From: Streptomyces avidinii
Lineage (GTDB): Bacteria; Actinomycetota; Actinomycetes; Streptomycetales; Streptomycetaceae
DNA length: 41,227 nt
Direction of reading: 5' to 3'
NCBI RefSeq assembly: GCF_014650695.1
Contig: NZ_BMVL01000007.1
Span: 1-41,227 of the forward strand
The stretch's first letter is position 1. Each line of letters starts with the position of its first letter. The position numbers and the translations under genes were made by a program. Of this stretch, positions 6,969 to 14,617 are shown piece by piece. Below the pieces are notes generated by a model. That model worked only from the letters and a program-made list of their open reading frames with translations. It searched no databases and had not been told where the DNA came from.

Positions 6969-8602
6969 GGCCGCTGCGACGCCGGCGGGGCTGGATCGGC
7001 CTGGCGCTCGCCGGGCTCATGACCGCGACGGGCTGCAGCGCCGACGGGCCCGCCGAGCCCGAGCGGTCGACGTACAAGGACGGCCACCTGCGGGTGCTGG
7101 CCTCCAGCGAGCTCAGCGACATGGAGCCGGTGCTGAAGGCCGCCAGGGCGGCCACCGGCGTCAGTGTCGAGCTGACCTGGTCGGGGACGCTGGACGCCGC
7201 CGAGCAGGTCGCCTCGGGGAACGCGGACGGCAAGTACGACGCGATCTGGCTCTCCTCCAACGACTACCTGCGGCTGCGGCCGGAGGCGGCCGGGAAGCTC
7301 TCCAGCGAGACGCCGGTGATGTCCTCGCCGGTCGCGCTCGGGGTGAAGCCGGAGGCTCTGGCCCGGCTCGGCTGGAAGCCCGGTGAGGTGACGTGGCCGG
7401 CGGTGCACGAGGCCGTCGCCGCCGGGAGGCTGACGTACGGGATGACGGACCCGGTGCGCTCCAACTCGGGTTTCTCGGCGCTGGTGTCGGTGGCCTCGGG
7501 GCTGTCGGGCGCGCAGGCGGCGCTGAGCGATGCGGACGTGAAGGCGGCCACGCCCCGGCTGAAGGAGTTCTTCGCCGGGCAGAAGCTGACCTCGGGGTCC
7601 TCGGGCTGGCTCGTGAGCGCCTACGCCAAGCGCGGGGACGTGGACGCGCTGGTGAACTACGAGTCGGTGCTGCTGTCCATGAACCGGGACGCGAAGGGCG
7701 CCGGGGCTCCGCTGACGGTGGTCCGGCCGCGCGACGGTGTGGTCACCGCCCACTATCCGCTGACGCTGCTGACCTCGGCCCCGGCCGGGGCCCGTGACGC
7801 GGGGCGGGCGCTCACGGAGTACCTGCGCGGTCCCGAGGCGCAGAAGGCGATCACCGAGCAGACCTTCCGCCGCCCGGTGGCGGCCGGGGTGGCGCCGGCC
7901 GCGGGGCTGGACGCGGAGAAGCGGCGCGAGCTGCCCTTCCCGGGTTCGCGTTCGGTCGCCGACGGGTTGCTGGCCTCGTACGAGAACGAGCTGCGTCGGC
8001 CCTCGCGGACGGTGTACGTCCTGGACACCTCGGGTTCGATGAGCGAGGAGGACCGGATCGGGCGGCTGAAGTCGGCGCTCACCGACCTGACGGGTTCGGG
8101 CAGTTCGGGCACCGGGCAGCGGTTCCGGGACCGCGAGGAGGTGACGCTGCTGCCCTTCGGGTCCAAGGTGAAGAAGGTGCGCACGCACGTCGTCGAGCCC
8201 GGCAATCCGGGTCCGGCCCTGGACGCGATCCGGGGGGACGTGAAGTCGCTGGAGCCGGACGGGGGTACGGCGGTGTACGGCAGTCTGGAGGCGGCGTACC
8301 AGCACCTCGGCAAGGGCGGTGCGGATGCGTTCACCTCGATCGTGCTGATGACGGACGGCGAGAACACCGAGGGTGTCGGGGCGGGGCACTTCGACTCCTT
8401 CTACGCGGCGCTGCCGCCGGCGCAGAAGCAGACGCCCGTCTTCGCGGTGCTGTTCGGGGACTCGGACCGCAAGGAGCTCACCCACATCGCCGAACTGACC
8501 GGCGGGCGGCTCTTCGACGCCACCGGCACGGGGGTCCCCCCAGCGGTAGCCGGGGGCGGTTCGCTGGCCGGAGCCTTCGAGGAGATCCGTGGCTACCAGT
8601 AG
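6965..8602 (+). CDS. Lipoprotein with solute-binding domain and von Willebrand A domain
   Basis: 545 residues from GTG 6965 (overlaps the telA stop). An Arg-rich signal peptide leads to ATGC with lipidated Cys24. Residues about 40-310 form an extracellular solute-binding-like domain (LRVLASSELSDMEPVL, YDAIWLSSNDYL, VRSNSGFSALVSVA, LVNYESVLL). Residues about 348-540 form a VWA domain with an intact metal site: DTSGS at 354-358, a GGTAVYG threonine, and MTDGEN. The combination suggests a surface protein that binds a ligand and a protein partner in a metal-dependent way. Its binding domain resembles the one encoded two genes upstream, suggesting duplication within the operon. A GGGGGTCCCCCC-headed repeat element is embedded near the C-terminus and is translated in frame. 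Confidence 0.85.
   Translation: MRPLRRRRGWIGLALAGLMTATGCSADGPAEPERSTYKDGHLRVLASSELSDMEPVLKAARAATGVSVELTWSGTLDAAEQVASGNADGKYDAIWLSSNDYLRLRPEAAGKLSSETPVMSSPVALGVKPEALARLGWKPGEVTWPAVHEAVAAGRLTYGMTDPVRSNSGFSALVSVASGLSGAQAALSDADVKAATPRLKEFFAGQKLTSGSSGWLVSAYAKRGDVDALVNYESVLLSMNRDAKGAGAPLTVVRPRDGVVTAHYPLTLLTSAPAGARDAGRALTEYLRGPEAQKAITEQTFRRPVAAGVAPAAGLDAEKRRELPFPGSRSVADGLLASYENELRRPSRTVYVLDTSGSMSEEDRIGRLKSALTDLTGSGSSGTGQRFRDREEVTLLPFGSKVKKVRTHVVEPGNPGPALDAIRGDVKSLEPDGGTAVYGSLEAAYQHLGKGGADAFTSIVLMTDGENTEGVGAGHFDSFYAALPPAQKQTPVFAVLFGDSDRKELTHIAELTGGRLFDATGTGVPPAVAGGGSLAGAFEEIRGYQ
8530..8559 (+). repeat. Intragenic repeat element headed GGGGGTCCCCCC
   Basis: The element begins GGGGGTCCCCCC and ends CCGGGGGCGG around AGCGGTAG. 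It is read in frame as GVPPAVAGGG inside the VWA lipoprotein, where it forms a Gly/Pro-rich linker after the VWA core. The same head occurs in the element at 16494-16535. From memory, such elements recur widely in Streptomyces genomes. Confidence 0.5.
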
Positions 8603-9200
8603 GGCGCGCCGGATGCTCGGTCACCTGGAGTCGAGGAAGAACCTGGCGGGCTCCGCCTGTGGCGTGGTCGGGCTGGGCCTGACCCTCGCCGGGGTGGCCG
8701 GCGCGTACTGGCCGGTGGTGATCGCCGGGCTGTACGGGGCGGGCGCGCTGATCGCCCCGCCGGAGCGGGTGGTGGTGCCGCCCTTCGACCCGAGCGAGGA
8801 GGTCGGCGCGCTGCGCGCGGATTTCACGCGGCTGAAGGAGTACCTGGGCGAGGTGGAGCTGCCGATGACGCCCGGGGCCGGGTGGGAGGGGCTGCTGGAG
8901 CTGTACGGGGCGCTGCTGGAGCCTGGGTGGGTGGCGGAGGTCCTGGCCACCGAGCCGGAGGCGGTGCACGCGCTGTCGCGGGCGATCCGGCGGGACGTGC
9001 CGGAGTGCGTGGACACGTACAACCGGACCCGCTGGTGGAACCGGCTGACGCCGGGCGGGGAGTCGCCGGAGCGCCATCTGGAGCGTCAGCTGGACCTGTT
9101 GTACGAGGAGGCGGAAAGAGTGACGGCGGACCTCCGCGAAGCAGAGGCCCGCCGTCAGCAGACGCACACGGCCTACCTGGAGGAGCGCGGACGCTCTTGA
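8589..9200 (+). CDS. Small membrane protein closing the TelA operon
   Basis: 203 residues from GTG 8589, overlapping the end of the VWA gene by 14 bp. Two adjacent hydrophobic helices (SACGVVGLGLTLAGVAGAYWP and VVIAGLYGAGALIAPP) form a hairpin in the membrane. A cytoplasmic domain of about 140 residues follows, with a coiled-coil-prone end (ERQLDLLYEEAERVTADLREAEARRQQ). The topology recalls XpaC-type proteins, which pair with TelA homologues in Bacillus, but I see no decisive sequence match. Probably anchors or regulates TelA at the membrane. Confidence 0.75.
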   Translation: MATSRARRMLGHLESRKNLAGSACGVVGLGLTLAGVAGAYWPVVIAGLYGAGALIAPPERVVVPPFDPSEEVGALRADFTRLKEYLGEVELPMTPGAGWEGLLELYGALLEPGWVAEVLATEPEAVHALSRAIRRDVPECVDTYNRTRWWNRLTPGGESPERHLERQLDLLYEEAERVTADLREAEARRQQTHTAYLEERGRS

Positions 9201-9215
9201 GGTCGGTCATGTGCT

Positions 9216-9280
9216 GCGGTGGGAACCGCTTGGTCGGGGGCTCCCACAGCGGTGGGCGCCGCTTGGTCGGGGGCTCCCAC
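9216..9280. repeat. Two 32-bp direct repeats with internal hairpins between convergent genes
   Basis: Copies at 9216-9247 and 9249-9280 differ at only two positions (GGGAACC versus GGGCGCC). In each, GTGGG near the start can pair with CCCAC at the end; the first copy forms a 6-bp stem. The pair separates the TelA operon end from the pckA end, so they may act as a bidirectional terminator. Confidence 0.5.
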
Positions 9281-9313
9281 GTTCAATGGCCCTTCTTCAG
9301 GGCGTGTCCCGGC

Positions 9314-11143
9314 TCAGCCCAGGCGCTCCACGAGTGCGTGGTACTGGTCCCACAGCTCCTTGGGAGTGTGGTCGCCGTAGGTGTTCAGGTGCTCGGGGAC
9401 CAGGGAGGCCTCGTCGCGCCAGACTTCCTTGTCGACGGTGAGGAGGAAGTCGAGGTCCTCGGCCGGGAGGTCCAGGCCGTCGAGGTCGAGGGACTCCTTG
9501 GTCGGCAGGATGCCGATGGGGGTGTCGACGCCCGCGGCGGTGCCGTCGAGGCGGCCGACGATCCACTTGAGGACGCGGCTGTTCTCGCCGAAGCCGGGCC
9601 ACACGAACTTGCCCGCGTCGTTCTTGCGGAACCAGTTCACGTAGTAGATCTTCGGGAGCTTGGACTGGTCCTTGCCCTTGGCGACGTCGACCCAGTGGCC
9701 CATGTAGTCGCCCATGTTGTAGCCGCAGAACGGCAGCATGGCGAAGGGGTCGCGGCGCAGTTCGCCGACCTTGCCCTCGGCGGCGGCGGTCTTCTCGGAG
9801 GCGATGTTCGAGCCGATGAAGACGCCGTGGTTCCAGTCGAAGGACTCGGTGACCAGCGGGACGGCGGAGGCGCGGCGGCCGCCGAAGAGGATCGCGGAGA
9901 TCGGGACGCCCTTGGGGTCCTCCCACTCGGGGGCGATCGTCGGGCACTGGGCGGCGGGGACGGCGAAGCGGGCGTTGGGGTGGGCGGCCGGGGTCCCGGA
10001 CTCCGGGGTCCAGGCGTTGCCCTTCCAGTCGATGAGGTGGGCGGGCGCCTCTTCGGTCATGCCCTCCCACCACACGTCGGAGCCGTCGGGGGTGAGCGCG
10101 ACGTTGGTGAAGACGGTGTTGGCGTACATGGTCTTCATGGCGTTGGCGTTGGTGTGCGCACCGGTGCCGGGGGCGACGCCGAAGAAGCCGGCCTCGGGGT
10201 TGATCGCGTAGAGGTGGCCGTCCTCGCCGAAGCGCATCCAGGCGATGTCGTCACCGACGGTCTCGACGGTCCAGCCGGGGATCGTGGGCTCCAGCATGGC
10301 GAGGTTCGTCTTGCCGCAGGCGGAGGGGAAGGCGGCGGCGATGTACTTCGCCTCGCCCTCGCCGGCCGGCGGGGTGAGCTTGAGGATGAGCATGTGCTCG
10401 GCGAGCCAGCCCTCGTCGCGGGCCATGACGGATGCGATGCGCAGGGCGTAGCACTTCTTGCCGAGGAGGGCGTTGCCGCCGTAGCCGGATCCGTAGGACC
10501 AGATCTCGCGGGTCTCCGGGAAGTGCGAGATGTACTTGGTGGTGTTGCAGGGCCACGGCACGTCGGTCTCGCCCTCGGCGAGCGGAGCGCCGAGGGTGTG
10601 GACGGCCTTGACGAAGAACCCGTCGGTGCCGAGCTCGTCGAGGACGGGCTTGCCCATGCGGGTCATGGTGCGCATGGCGACCGCGACGTAGGCGGAGTCG
10701 GTGATCTCGACGCCGATCGCGGAGAGCTCGGAGCCGAGGGGGCCCATGCAGAACGGGACGACGTACATCGTCCGGCCCTTCATGGAACCGCGGAAGATGC
10801 CCTTGTCCCCCGCGAAGATCTCCTTCATCTCGGAAGGGGCCTTCCAGTGGTTGGTCGGGCCCGCGTCCTCCTCCTTCTCGGAGCAGATGAAGGTCCGGTC
10901 CTCGACGCGCGCGACGTCGGAGGGGTCGGAGGCGGCGTAGTAGGAGTTCGGGCGCTTCGTCTCGTCGAGCTTCTTGAACGTTCCCTTGGCTACGAGCTCC
11001 TCGCACAGGCGCTCGTACTCGCCCTCGGAGCCGTCGCACCAGACGACGCGGTCCGGCTGGGTGAGGGCTGCGATCTCGTCCACCCAGGAGATCAGCTCCT
11101 GGTGAGTCGTCGGGATAGTGGGAGCCGCGTTGTCGCGCGCCAC
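9314..11143 (-). CDS. pckA: Phosphoenolpyruvate carboxykinase (GTP)
   Basis: 609 residues from GTG 11143, which has AAGGAG 6 nt upstream; the longer frame to 11236 is rejected. It converts oxaloacetate plus GTP to PEP, CO2 and GDP at the start of gluconeogenesis, in the cytoplasm. Seen: the kinase-1a/P-loop SACGKTN at 274-280 with the reactive Cys276 typical of the GTP class, the metal-binding Asp pair in VGDDIAW (298-299), the early GSEGEYERL segment, GSGYGGNALLGKKC, GVAPGTGAHTNANAM, and FCGYNMGDYMGHW. The length equals that of other actinobacterial GTP-PEPCKs. It has its own promoter region divergent from hemolysin III, and no operon partner. Confidence 0.98.
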   Translation of the reverse strand: MARDNAAPTIPTTHQELISWVDEIAALTQPDRVVWCDGSEGEYERLCEELVAKGTFKKLDETKRPNSYYAASDPSDVARVEDRTFICSEKEEDAGPTNHWKAPSEMKEIFAGDKGIFRGSMKGRTMYVVPFCMGPLGSELSAIGVEITDSAYVAVAMRTMTRMGKPVLDELGTDGFFVKAVHTLGAPLAEGETDVPWPCNTTKYISHFPETREIWSYGSGYGGNALLGKKCYALRIASVMARDEGWLAEHMLILKLTPPAGEGEAKYIAAAFPSACGKTNLAMLEPTIPGWTVETVGDDIAWMRFGEDGHLYAINPEAGFFGVAPGTGAHTNANAMKTMYANTVFTNVALTPDGSDVWWEGMTEEAPAHLIDWKGNAWTPESGTPAAHPNARFAVPAAQCPTIAPEWEDPKGVPISAILFGGRRASAVPLVTESFDWNHGVFIGSNIASEKTAAAEGKVGELRRDPFAMLPFCGYNMGDYMGHWVDVAKGKDQSKLPKIYYVNWFRKNDAGKFVWPGFGENSRVLKWIVGRLDGTAAGVDTPIGILPTKESLDLDGLDLPAEDLDFLLTVDKEVWRDEASLVPEHLNTYGDHTPKELWDQYHALVERLG

Positions 11144-11280
11144 GATTGCTCCTTGTTGAGGGGTTTGTTTGGTGTAGGCCCCGTGGGGGCTGCGACCCGG
11201 ACGCTTCGCGCTCCGCTCATCCGGTGTCGACCGCACTCATCTGATCATCCGGTGGATGTGCGCATATGTCCAGAGGGCCT

Positions 11281-11290
11281 CTCACGTGAG
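11281..11290. promoter_or_regulatory. CTCACGTGAG palindrome in the pckA/hlyIII divergent region
   Basis: A perfect 10-bp palindrome in the 220-bp divergent region, about 140 bp upstream of the pckA start and 74 bp upstream of the hemolysin III start. It could bind a dimeric regulator. There is no other evidence. Confidence 0.3.
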
Positions 11291-11324
11291 CATTGCCACG
11301 TCCGTCAATCTTCCGTAAAGAGCA

Positions 11325-11352
11325 CTGACGGAAACCTACGGACCCGTAGGTA
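11325..11352 (+). promoter_or_regulatory. Promoter of hemolysin III with palindromic operator over the -10
   Basis: CTGACG (11325-11330), 16-bp spacer, TAGGTA (11347-11352). The palindrome ACCTACGGACCCGTAGGT (11334-11351; 8-bp perfect arms, 2-bp centre) covers most of the spacer and the -10, the usual placement for a TetR-type repressor site. Transcription would start near 11359, almost at the ATG at 11364, giving a nearly leaderless mRNA. Confidence 0.55.
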
Positions 11353-11363
11353 GCATGGCGCGC

Positions 11364-12077
11364 ATGACTTCTGATGCCGCCGCCGTCCCGGCCAACGAGG
11401 CCACACCGGTCGTCGAGGCCCTGGAGGCGGCCGAGACCGCCCTGGAGGAGAAGCCGCTGCTGCGCGGCTGGCTGCACCTCGGGATGTTCCCCGCCGTGGT
11501 CGTCGCGGGCCTGGTCCTGATGGCCTTCACCGACTCCACCCGGGCCCGGGTCGCCTGCGGGGTGTACATCCTCACGGCCTGCCTGCTCTTCGGCGTGAGC
11601 GCGGTCTACCACCGCGGTACCTGGGGACCGCGGGGCGAGGCCATCCTGCGCCGGCTCGACCACGCCAACATCTTCCTGATCATCGCGGGCACCTACACCC
11701 CGCTGACCGTCCTGCTGCTGCCCCCGTCCACCGGGCGGACCCTGCTGTGGGCGGTGTGGATCGCGGCCGCCGCCGGTATCGCCTTCCGCGTCTTCTGGGT
11801 CGGCGCACCGCGCTGGCTCTACACCCCCTGCTACATCGCCATGGGCTGGGCGGCGGTCTTCTTCCTGCCCGACTTCATGCGCACCGGCGGGATCGCCGTG
11901 CTGGTCCTGGTGATCGTCGGCGGCCTCCTCTACAGCGTGGGCGGGGTCATCTACGGCATGAAGCGGCCCAACCCCTCCCCCCGCTTCTTCGGTTTCCACG
12001 AGGTCTTCCACTCCCTGACGCTCGCGGCCTTCGTGGCCCACTACGTCGGCATCTCGCTGGCCGCGTACCAGCACTGA
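11364..12077 (+). CDS. trhA: Hemolysin III / PAQR-family seven-helix membrane protein
   Basis: 237 residues from ATG 11364 (MTSDAAAV); an ATG at 11355 adds three residues but precedes the predicted transcription start. Seven hydrophobic helices follow a short cytoplasmic tail. PAQR/HlyIII metal-site motifs are present: SAVYHRG after helix 2, LDHANIFLIIAGTYTP, and a C-terminal FHEVFHS...AHYVG. PAQR proteins, including the bacterial hemolysin III/YqfA group, are connected with membrane lipid and energy homeostasis; direct haemolysis is doubtful. A palindrome over the promoter suggests repression by a dimeric regulator. A strong hairpin ends the gene. Confidence 0.92.
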   Translation: MTSDAAAVPANEATPVVEALEAAETALEEKPLLRGWLHLGMFPAVVVAGLVLMAFTDSTRARVACGVYILTACLLFGVSAVYHRGTWGPRGEAILRRLDHANIFLIIAGTYTPLTVLLLPPSTGRTLLWAVWIAAAAGIAFRVFWVGAPRWLYTPCYIAMGWAAVFFLPDFMRTGGIAVLVLVIVGGLLYSVGGVIYGMKRPNPSPRFFGFHEVFHSLTLAAFVAHYVGISLAAYQH

Positions 12078-12086
12078 GCCCGGGAA

Positions 12087-12124
12087 AAAGGGGCCCGGCC
12101 GCAGATTCGCGGCCGGGCCCCTTT
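12087..12124. terminator. Strong bidirectional hairpin terminator
   Basis: AAAGGGGCCCGGCCGC, loop AGATTC, then the exact inverse ending in CCCCTTT: a 16-bp perfect stem flanked by A-rich and T-rich sides. It serves hemolysin III on the plus strand and the oxidase operon on the minus strand, which end 10 bp before and after it. Confidence 0.85.
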
Positions 12125-12134
12125 CTGGTTGCGT

Positions 12135-14549
12135 TCAGCAGGCGTATCCGTCGCGGTCGGGGTCGAGGCGCAGCGGATCACTGCCGTTGACCTTCAGGCG
12201 CTTCGGGTACGTGTGGGCGGCCAGCCAGTCGCAGCGGGCCTTCGTCGTCCCCTGCACGCCGTCCGGGAAGCGGGTCGGCACGCACACGTTGGCCGTGCCG
12301 TAGTGGCGGTCGCAGCCGGCCGCGCTCGGCGCGACCGGGACGGAGTCCCGCTTCGGCGGGTTGGCCTTGGCCGGTCCCGGCCTGTTCGCGAAGGAGTGCT
12401 CGTGCGCGGAGGGCTGCTGCTGGGCGGCGGCCAGTGCGGACGGGCCGCCCAGGTGCACCCAGGTCGCGATCGACGGGACGCCGTTCGCGTCGACCGCGAA
12501 GAGCATGTACCAGCCGGGCGGTGCCAGGTTGGGGTTGCTGGTGACATTGAGGTCGATGTTGTTGCCGTCGACGGTCATCGGCAGGTCCACGAACCGCTGG
12601 TTCGGGTCCGAGGAGTGGGTGACGGCCGCCGGACGGATCAGCTCCGCCCTGGCGATCGGCCGGTTGACGGTGATCCGCTGCATGTCCCCGTACACCCACT
12701 GTGTGTCGATCACCGAAGTGATCTGCGGGCGGGCTCCCTTGAAGAGGTAGGGCGGGGTGTAGACCGACACGTTGTGGTTGTACGTCCCGTTGCCCGGGTT
12801 GTCGCCGACCGACATCACCCGGCCGTCCGGCATCAGGAACGACGCCGAGTGGTAGGTCCGCGGGATCGGGTCGGTGGCCAGGCCCGCCCGGTAGGTGTTG
12901 GTCGTCGGGTCGAAGAAGGAGGCCTCGAAGACCGGGTCGGCCCGGTCGTGCAGCCCGCCGCCGGTCTCCAGCACCTTGCCGTCCGGCAGCAGGACCGCCG
13001 ACACGAACATCTTGCCCTCGGCGCCGGTCTGCGGCCGCTTGCCCTGGCCCTGGTCGACCAGGCCCTGCGGGATCGGCGGGCCGGCCGTGTAGGCGGGGGC
13101 CGGCTGCTTGAGGTCGATGATGTCGGTGAGCCGGTTCGCCGCCGGGTTGCGCTCGTTGTTGCCGCCCCCGATGGTCAGCACCCGCTGGTCCTGGGCCGGG
13201 GGCAGCAGCACGCTCGCCGACTCGTCCCGCTCGTCCTTGTTCCGCAGGCCCGGCACATCGGTGATGGTGTTGGCGTCGTAGTCGTAGATCGAGGCGCCGG
13301 TGCCCGGGGTGCCGTTGCCGAAGGTGTGGCTGCCCGAGTAGAAGAGCCGCCCGTCCTGCATCAGGATCATCGACGGATACAGGCCCCAGTACGACCAGGT
13401 CTGGTTGACCTCGTTCATCGGCAGCCACTTGTTCTGCGCCGCCGAGAACTTCTCCGCGGTCACGTTGCCCGTCGAGTCCTCCTTCAGCCCGCCGAAGGAG
13501 ATCACGTCGCCGTTGCCGAGGATCGTCGCCGACGGGTACCAGTGCCCGCCGTTCATGTCGTTCGTCCTCGTGTACGTCTCGGTCGCCGGGTCGAAGGTGT
13601 ACGAGTCCTTCAGCCCCTGGTAGCCGATCGAGCCGTCGGCCGACGGGTACCCCTTGTTGCCGCTCATCACCAGCACCCGGCCGTCCGCCAGCTGCACGTG
13701 GCCCGCGCAGAACATGTCGACCGGGGTCGGGATCGATGTGAAGGACCCGTTCGCCGGGTCATACACGGCGGAGGTGAAGGTGCCCGCGTTGAACTGGGCG
13801 ATGTCGTTGCCCGAGCCGGCGATCAGCAGCACCTTGCCGTTCTTCAGCACGACGGCGTGCATCGAACGCACCGGGTTCTTGGCCGGGATCACCTCCCACC
13901 TGCCCTTGGCGCACTCCTCCGCCGTACCCGAGCAGACCGGCTGCGGCGGGGCGGCGCCCACCTCCTCCAGCGCGTAGTCGTCGGTGGTGAGCGTGCCCAC
14001 CCCGTAGACCGACAGCCCCCACGCGATCTTGTCCGTGTGGGGCGGGACGGCCGGCGTGCGGACCTCCGTACGCGCCCAGGCCGTGCTGACGGGCGGGTTC
14101 TGCAGGTCGGTCCAGTACTGCCAGCCCGCCGTCGTGTCGTGGCGGAACACGGTCACCGACACGTCCGGGGTGTTCGACTTGTACCAGGCGGACAGGTCGT
14201 ACTGCCGGCCCGGCGTGACGCTCGGGGCGCAGGTGGCGTTCTCGGTGACCAGGGCCTTGCGGTCGCCGTCCACCCGGCGGGTGAGCGAGACCCTCATCGC
14301 CTTGGTGCCGCTGTGCGCGTCGGCGACGGTGGCGAAGGCGAAGTCGTTGTCGCCCCAGCCGGACCTGGACCAGCAGGACGGCATGTCGGAGCCGGCGGCG
14401 CCGGCGGTCTCGAAACTTGGGTTGGAGAGCAGATTGGGCGGACCGGCCATGGCCTGCTGCGGTGCGGTGAGCAGCAGGCCCGCGGTCATCGCCCCGACGG
14501 CGAGCAGGGCGGCCCGCCGCCCGGCCCTCCGCCGGATCGTCAGACGCAT
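12135..14549 (-). CDS. Secreted galactose-oxidase-like radical copper oxidase (AA5/GlxA-type), multi-domain
   Basis: 804 residues from ATG 14549 (GGAAG upstream). A signal peptide (RRRAGRRAALLAVGAMTAG...AMA) precedes a galactose-binding-like N-terminal domain (NLLSNPSFE, about 37-205). A seven-blade kelch propeller (about 215-600) and a DUF1929 domain (about 605-705) follow. The radical-copper ligands are placed as in galactose oxidase and GlxA: Cys281 (MFCAGH) and Tyr338 (HWYPSA) for the Tyr-Cys cofactor, Tyr566-His567 (RTYHS), and His645 (VTHSS). The C-terminal 60 residues hold four cysteines and LDPDRDGYAC, like an excalibur calcium-binding motif; this tail is absent from classical GlxA as I know it. 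It probably oxidises terminal or chain alcohol groups of a surface glycan. It is the last gene of the glycan operon. Confidence 0.87.
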   Translation of the reverse strand: MRLTIRRRAGRRAALLAVGAMTAGLLLTAPQQAMAGPPNLLSNPSFETAGAAGSDMPSCWSRSGWGDNDFAFATVADAHSGTKAMRVSLTRRVDGDRKALVTENATCAPSVTPGRQYDLSAWYKSNTPDVSVTVFRHDTTAGWQYWTDLQNPPVSTAWARTEVRTPAVPPHTDKIAWGLSVYGVGTLTTDDYALEEVGAAPPQPVCSGTAEECAKGRWEVIPAKNPVRSMHAVVLKNGKVLLIAGSGNDIAQFNAGTFTSAVYDPANGSFTSIPTPVDMFCAGHVQLADGRVLVMSGNKGYPSADGSIGYQGLKDSYTFDPATETYTRTNDMNGGHWYPSATILGNGDVISFGGLKEDSTGNVTAEKFSAAQNKWLPMNEVNQTWSYWGLYPSMILMQDGRLFYSGSHTFGNGTPGTGASIYDYDANTITDVPGLRNKDERDESASVLLPPAQDQRVLTIGGGNNERNPAANRLTDIIDLKQPAPAYTAGPPIPQGLVDQGQGKRPQTGAEGKMFVSAVLLPDGKVLETGGGLHDRADPVFEASFFDPTTNTYRAGLATDPIPRTYHSASFLMPDGRVMSVGDNPGNGTYNHNVSVYTPPYLFKGARPQITSVIDTQWVYGDMQRITVNRPIARAELIRPAAVTHSSDPNQRFVDLPMTVDGNNIDLNVTSNPNLAPPGWYMLFAVDANGVPSIATWVHLGGPSALAAAQQQPSAHEHSFANRPGPAKANPPKRDSVPVAPSAAGCDRHYGTANVCVPTRFPDGVQGTTKARCDWLAAHTYPKRLKVNGSDPLRLDPDRDGYAC

Positions 14550-14566
14550 GGAAGGCTTCCTTTCTG

Positions 14567-14617
14567 TGCGGCTCAACTCCTGGTGCGGCTCAACTCCTGG
14601 TGCGGCTCAGCTCCTGG
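14567..14617. repeat. Three 17-bp tandem repeats across the GT2-GtrA stop
   Basis: Units at 14567-14583, 14584-14600 and 14601-14617 (TGCGGCTCAACTCCTGG; the third has one change). On the coding strand each unit reads CCAGGAG(T/C)TGAGCCGCA, that is, a Shine-Dalgarno-like AGGAG followed by TGAG. The first unit met by the ribosome contains the TGA stop of the upstream gene; the others lie in the gap before the oxidase start. Confidence 0.7.

Noticed and set aside
9216..9280. CRISPR mini-array
   Set aside because: Only two copies separated by one base, with no spacer.
8882..11353. 823-codon plus-strand frame opposite pckA
   Set aside because: Antisense to a clear PEP carboxykinase; low-complexity Gly/Val/Leu composition.
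11355..11363. ATG at 11355 as the hemolysin III start
   Set aside because: It lies upstream of the transcription start predicted from the -10 at 11347-11352. It remains possible if another promoter exists.
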